The translations under genes and the position numbers were made by a program. Positions 13,594-17,214 of a DNA stretch of 17,214 nt are shown piece by piece. Origin of the DNA: SG8-41 sp036555615 (GTDB lineage Bacteria; Pseudomonadota; Gammaproteobacteria; Burkholderiales; SG8-41); NCBI GenBank assembly GCA_036555615.1, contig DATBKZ010000102.1, positions 1-17,214 on the forward strand. The letters run 5' to 3'. Each line of letters begins with the position of its first letter. Position 1 is the first letter of the stretch. Below the pieces are notes generated by a model. It was not told the DNA's origin. It saw only the letters and a list, made by a program, of their open reading frames with translations, and made no database searches.

Positions 13594-15330
13594 TCAGGTC
13601 TTAGGCTGTATCTGCCCCGCTACAACTGCCGCCGGCTGCCCCGCGGGACTCCTGGCGAGCCGGGCTAGCACCTCCGACGGCGGCCCGATCCGCTCGATCT
13701 GGCCGTCATGCAGCACGAGAATGAGATCCATCACGGTGAGGACCCTGCTGCGGTGGGTGACGACCACGAGCGTGACACCCTTCGCCTTCATGCGGCGAAT
13801 TGACTCCATCAACGCGGCCTCGCCGTCGGCATCCAGATTCGAATTGGGCTCGTCGAGCACCACGAGGCGTGGATTGCCATAAAGCGCGCGCGCGAGCGCC
13901 ACCCGCTGGCGCTGCCCGGCGGACAGGATGTCGAGGCCCTGCGTGATGGGGGTGTCGTAGCCCTGGGGCAGGCGCAGGATCATCTCGTGCACACCGGCCC
14001 ATTTCGCCGCTTCCACGACCGCGGTGGAATTCACTTCGCCCATCCGGGCTATGTTCTGGCTCACGGTGCCGGCGAAGAGCTCCACGTCCTGCGGCAGGTA
14101 GCCCACGTACGGGCCCAGCCGCTCGCGCGGCCACGCGTATACGTCGGCTTTATCCAGGCGCACATGACCGGACAGCGGTTTCCACAGGCCGACGATCAGG
14201 CGCGCGAGTGTCGACTTGCCGGCCGCGCTGGGACCCACGATCGCAAGCGCCTGGCCTGCGGCGAGCTTGAATGACACAGCCTTGATTACCGGGCGCTCCT
14301 GCCCGCGGAACCCGAAGATCGCGCGCTCGATCGCCAATTCGCCCACGGGAGGAGGGAGCTCGGTGACGTCGCTATCCTTGGGCTCGTTCGCGAGCATCTG
14401 GTTGAGCCGCGCGTAGGCGCTGCGCGCTTCCACCAGCCCCTTCCAGCCGGCAATCGTGGTCTCGACTGGTGCCAACGCGCGCCCAAGCAGGATGGTCGCG
14501 GCGATCATGATGCCCGCGGTCGAAAGCTGCTCGATGACGAGCCAGGCCCCCGCCGCAAGCATGGCGACCTGCAGGAACTGGCGCAGGAAGCGCGTGGTGC
14601 TCGTGAGAACGCTCGATGCGCGGTTGGCCTGCAGCTGGCTCTCCAGTACCTTGCGGTTGCTGCGCTCCCAGCCACGCGCGAGGCTTTCCACCATGCCCAA
14701 CGCGCGCGCCACCTCGGCGTTGGTGATGCTCTGGTCGGCGAAGCGCCCGGCGGTGCGCGATTCGAGCTGCATCGCCTCCAGCGGCTGGCGCGACATCTTC
14801 TCATTCAGCATGCCGAGCCCGAGCATGGCGAGCGCGCCGGCGAGCGCGATGGCACCGAGCAACGGATGGAACAGAAAGATGATCAGCACATAGATCACCG
14901 CCCACGGCGCATCGAATAATGACAGGATGCCCGGGCCGGTGAGAAAGGTGCGCAGCGAGTACACGTCGCGCAGGCCATATGGCGCTTCGCCCGCGCCGGG
15001 CGCGGCGTTGCGCCGGATCATGTCGGCGAGCACGCGCGGCCCGAGATTTTTCTCGAGCGACACCGCTGCCGCGGTGAGGAGGCGCCCGCGTATGACATCG
15101 AGATACGCCATGAAGAGCAGCGCCCCCACCGAGAGCACCCCCAGCATGATGAGCGTCTCGATGCTGCGGCTGGTGAGCACGCGGTCGAACACCTGCAGCA
15201 TGAAGAGCGCCGGCACCAGCATCAGCACGTTCAGCACCAGGCTGAAGCCGGCGGCGGAGACGAAGTATGGTTGAAAGCGCGCGGCGAACGCGTGCAGGGA
15301 CGGGTTGGTGGGAGATTCCGGGCGCGCCAT
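13594..15330 (-). CDS. Type I secretion ABC transporter (permease-ATPase), PrtD family
   Basis: A 578-residue fused permease and ATPase that energises export of the RTX cargo across the inner membrane. The N-terminal half has membrane helices (about 25-50, 58-80, 140-175, 250-290) with the family opening FVSAAGFSLVLNVLMLVPALFMLQVFDRVL. The ATPase half shows Walker A GPSAAGKST (366-374), Q-loop Gln414 in YLPQDVELFAGT, signature LSAGQRQRVALARAL (469-483), Walker B LVVLDEP (489-495) and the switch His526. There is no N-terminal C39 peptidase domain, consistent with a cargo lacking a double-glycine leader. The start at 15330 (MARPESP) is preferred; a longer frame from 15396 would add 22 unconserved residues and overlap gltX. 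Confidence 0.93.
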   Translation of the reverse strand: MARPESPTNPSLHAFAARFQPYFVSAAGFSLVLNVLMLVPALFMLQVFDRVLTSRSIETLIMLGVLSVGALLFMAYLDVIRGRLLTAAAVSLEKNLGPRVLADMIRRNAAPGAGEAPYGLRDVYSLRTFLTGPGILSLFDAPWAVIYVLIIFLFHPLLGAIALAGALAMLGLGMLNEKMSRQPLEAMQLESRTAGRFADQSITNAEVARALGMVESLARGWERSNRKVLESQLQANRASSVLTSTTRFLRQFLQVAMLAAGAWLVIEQLSTAGIMIAATILLGRALAPVETTIAGWKGLVEARSAYARLNQMLANEPKDSDVTELPPPVGELAIERAIFGFRGQERPVIKAVSFKLAAGQALAIVGPSAAGKSTLARLIVGLWKPLSGHVRLDKADVYAWPRERLGPYVGYLPQDVELFAGTVSQNIARMGEVNSTAVVEAAKWAGVHEMILRLPQGYDTPITQGLDILSAGQRQRVALARALYGNPRLVVLDEPNSNLDADGEAALMESIRRMKAKGVTLVVVTHRSRVLTVMDLILVLHDGQIERIGPPSEVLARLARSPAGQPAAVVAGQIQPKT

Positions 15331-15349
15331 CGAAGTTCCGAAGTTGCTA

Positions 15350-15356
15350 TATGATA
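15350..15356. promoter_or_regulatory. Overlapping divergent -10 boxes, gltX and secretion operon
   Basis: In the 64-bp gap between the divergent starts, TATGAT (15350-15355) reads toward gltX, and on the other strand TATCAT (rc of 15351-15356) reads toward the ABC transporter. Neither has a convincing -35. If both are real, the two operons would compete for polymerase at one site. Confidence 0.35.
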
Positions 15357-15394
15357 GTGCAATAACCCCTCGTTGCGGAAGGGAAAAAAGACCC

Positions 15395-16798
15395 ATGGTC
15401 CGGACCCGTTTTGCCCCCAGCCCGACCGGTTATCTGCACATCGGCGGCGCACGCACGGCTCTTTTCTGCTGGGCCTATGCGAAGCGTCACGCGGGCACGT
15501 TCATCCTGCGCATCGAGGACACCGACCGCGAGCGCTCCACGCAAGAGTCGGTCATGGCGATCCTCGATGCGATGAAGTGGCTCGGGCTCGACTACGAGGG
15601 GCCGTATTCCCAGATGGACCGGCTCGAGCGCTACCGCGCCGTTGCCGAGGAATTGATCAAGAAGGATCAGGCCTACTACTGCTACGCAAGCCGCGAGGAG
15701 CTCGATGCGCTGCGCGAGCAGCAGCGTGCGCGGGGCGACAAGCCGCGCTACGACGGGCGCTGGCGGCCGGAGAACACGAAGCGCGCTGGGTTGAAGCCTC
15801 CACCTGGCGCCGCACCTGTCGTGCGCTTCCGCAACCCGGAAGCGGGGGAGGTCATCTTCAACGATCTCGTGAAAGGCCCGATCGCGGTTGCGAACAGCGA
15901 GCTCGACGATCTCGTGCTCCTGCGTGCGGATGGTGTGCCGACCTACAACTTCGGCGTCGTGGTGGACGATATCGACATGGAGATCACGCACGTTATCCGC
16001 GGCGATGATCACGTCAACAACACGCCGCGCCAGATCAACATCTACCGTGCGCTGGGCGCGACGCTACCCAAGTTCGCGCACGTGCCGATGATCCTCGGCG
16101 CCGACGGCGAGCGCCTCTCGAAACGCCACGGCGCGGTGAGCGTCATGCAGTACCGGGACGATGGCTACCTGCCGGAAGCGCTAGTGAACTATCTCGCGCG
16201 CCTCGGCTGGTCGCATGGCGACGAGGAGATGTTCTCGCGCGAACAGTTGATCAAGTGGTTCGATCTCGAGCACATCAACCAGTCAGCCGCGCGATTTAAT
16301 CCCGAGAAGCTGGCCTGGCTCAATGCGCAGCACCTCAAGAGCGCGGATGATGCCCGGCTCGCGGCGCTCGCAGCGCCGTTCCTCGAACGCGATGGCTGCG
16401 ACCTCGCGAAGGGGCCGCCGCTTGCGCCAGTCGTCGCGCTGCTCAAGGAGCGCGCGAACACCATCGAGGAGCTCGCCGACGCGGCCGTCTACTTCTATCG
16501 CCGGCTCGAGCCGTCAGAGGAGCTGAAAATGCAGCATTACGCGCGCGGGATCAGGCCGGCACTGGCGGAATTACGGGACCGGCTGGCGAAAATAGAATGG
16601 AAACGCGAATCCATCAGTGAGGCGCTGAAGGGAGTTGTGGCGACGCACAAGCTAAAGCTCCCGAGAATTGCCATGCCGCTGCGCGTGATGGTTACGGGCG
16701 AGGCGCAGACACCCTCGATCGACGCAACCCTGGAGCTGATCGGACGGGACGAGGTCCTCGCGCGCATGGAAAAGCAGCTGCAAGCCTTTCCGGAATAA
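15395..16798 (+). CDS. gltX: Glutamyl-tRNA synthetase
   Basis: A 467-residue class I synthetase that charges tRNA-Glu with glutamate, a normal length for a bacterial GltX. It begins MVRTRFAPSPTGYLHIGG with the HIGH-type signature HIGG (15-18). FILRIEDTDRERS (36-48) and THVIRGDDHVNNTPRQ (198-213) shape the glutamate and ATP sites, and LSKRHG (241-246) is the KMSKS loop. The Cys/His zinc site of the E. coli enzyme is not conserved (only Cys96 remains in that segment). The start at 15395 is chosen because homology begins exactly there and GGAAGGG lies upstream; an in-frame ATG at 15305 would run into the divergent secretion gene. tRNA-Ala and its own substrate tRNA-Glu follow. Confidence 0.97.
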   Translation: MVRTRFAPSPTGYLHIGGARTALFCWAYAKRHAGTFILRIEDTDRERSTQESVMAILDAMKWLGLDYEGPYSQMDRLERYRAVAEELIKKDQAYYCYASREELDALREQQRARGDKPRYDGRWRPENTKRAGLKPPPGAAPVVRFRNPEAGEVIFNDLVKGPIAVANSELDDLVLLRADGVPTYNFGVVVDDIDMEITHVIRGDDHVNNTPRQINIYRALGATLPKFAHVPMILGADGERLSKRHGAVSVMQYRDDGYLPEALVNYLARLGWSHGDEEMFSREQLIKWFDLEHINQSAARFNPEKLAWLNAQHLKSADDARLAALAAPFLERDGCDLAKGPPLAPVVALLKERANTIEELADAAVYFYRRLEPSEELKMQHYARGIRPALAELRDRLAKIEWKRESISEALKGVVATHKLKLPRIAMPLRVMVTGEAQTPSIDATLELIGRDEVLARMEKQLQAFPE

Positions 16799-16806
16799 CG
16801 GTTTTG

Positions 16807-16836
16807 TTTACAGCGCCGGGGGGCGCCGTTTATAAT
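16807..16836 (+). promoter_or_regulatory. Stable-RNA promoter for the tRNA-Ala/tRNA-Glu pair
   Basis: TTTACA (16807-16812), an 18-bp spacer and a perfect TATAAT (16831-16836) are followed by the GC-only discriminator GCGCGC, typical of stringently controlled tRNA and rRNA promoters. The spacer contains a 5-bp GC hairpin, GCGCC and GGCGC (16813-16826), which may also weakly terminate gltX transcripts. The tRNA-Ala gene begins 14 bp after the -10 box. Confidence 0.75.
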
Positions 16837-16850
16837 GCGCGCTCTCTCGT

Positions 16851-16926
<76 letters not shown>

Positions 16927-16949
16927 GCAAAACCCTTCGGTCGCACGCA

Positions 16950-17025
16950 GTCCCCATCGTCTAGAGGCCTAGGACATCGCCCTTTCACGGCGGTAACCGG
17001 GGTTCGAATCCCCGTGGGGACGCCA
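16950..17025 (+). tRNA. tRNA-Glu (anticodon TTC)
   Basis: A complete 76-base cloverleaf with CCA encoded. The acceptor GTCCCCA pairs with TGGGGAC, the D-arm is GTCT...GGAC, the anticodon arm TCGCC-CTTTCAC-GGCGG has anticodon TTC, the T-arm is CGGGG-TTCGAAT-CCCCG, and the discriminator is G. It lies 23 bp after tRNA-Ala, probably on the same transcript, next to the gene of the synthetase that charges it. Confidence 0.97.
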
Positions 17026-17214
17026 TTAGAAATCCTGTGCTTATGGAGCGACCTGGGCGCGAGGTCGCGACCGAAGTTGCCACAAAATGCCACTGTTTGT
17101 CGCAGTAATGGCGCAATTTTGGCGCATCACGGCGGTAACCTGAACGTGTCGCGCGAAAACGCACTACGCCGTGCCGGGAGGGCCCTCGAACAGGCGTGAA
17201 TCGAAGGGGTAGTT
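17026..17214. other. Gene-free tail with hairpin and phased short repeats (possible att/integrase control region)
   Basis: No convincing gene is seen in these 189 bases. A 7-bp hairpin, GCGACCT (17048-17054) and AGGTCGC (17062-17068), is followed by TGCCAC at 17078 and 17088 (10 bp apart) and TGGCGCA at 17109 and 17120 (11 bp apart); the second pair is roughly the inverted form of the first. Helically phased repeats directly after a tRNA 3' end resemble integrase-element ends. A 17-codon GTG frame at 17142-17199 is too short to call. Confidence 0.4.

Noticed and set aside
15305..15394. 30-residue N-terminal extension of gltX
   Set aside because: Synthetase homology starts exactly at 15395, and the extension overlaps the divergent ABC transporter start.
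15331..15396. 22-residue N-terminal extension of the ABC transporter
   Set aside because: It would overlap the gltX start codon and leave no room for either promoter; the family similarity begins after MARPESP.
17142..17199. Start of an integrase gene
   Set aside because: The GTG frame stops after 17 codons and shows no recombinase features; any integrase must lie beyond the window.

Overview
GC-rich bacterial DNA, most likely from a betaproteobacterium. This rests on gltX followed directly by tRNA-Ala(GGC) and tRNA-Glu(TTC) with encoded CCA ends, a PrtD/HlyD-type secretion cassette, and the general style of the metabolic genes. No ribosomal RNA or other marker is present, so this is inference.

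Layout. 1-382 holds no convincing gene. It has several hairpins, a rho-independent terminator, a dispersed palindromic repeat, and the 3' half of a tRNA-Val(CAC) that looks like an attachment-site remnant of an integrated element lying to the left. 407-2829 (minus) is a two-gene operon for a GMC flavoprotein dehydrogenase and its gluconate-2-dehydrogenase subunit-3-like partner. Divergently, 3020-5075 (plus) encodes a fumarylacetoacetase-family hydrolase and a DadA-like FAD oxidoreductase. 5079-7747 (minus) encodes a Gfo/Idh/MocA oxidoreductase and a gamma-glutamyltransferase without signal peptide. 7807-8643 (plus) is a NodB-type deacetylase. This left half looks like catabolism of small organic acids, amino acids and sugars; no substrate can be named.

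8633-15330 (minus) is a type I secretion locus: a PrtD-like ABC transporter, an HlyD-like adaptor 3 bp downstream, then, after about 350 bp, a 1091-residue RTX/VCBS protein that is the obvious cargo. No outer-membrane TolC partner is present. The cargo gene has its own canonical sigma-54 (-24/-12) promoter, and about 100 bp upstream of it a palindrome placed where an enhancer-binding activator would bind. The cargo carries 25 uninterrupted nonapeptide repeats near its N-terminus, two VCBS repeats, and a duplicated cadherin-like plus RTX plus secretion-target module at its C-terminus.

15395-17025 (plus) is housekeeping: glutamyl-tRNA synthetase, a strong stable-RNA promoter, tRNA-Ala and tRNA-Glu. 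The last 190 bp after tRNA-Glu have no gene but carry phased short repeats like those beside tRNA-integrated elements.

The most interesting points are the sigma-54-controlled modular RTX protein and the two tRNA-linked att-like structures near the window edges.
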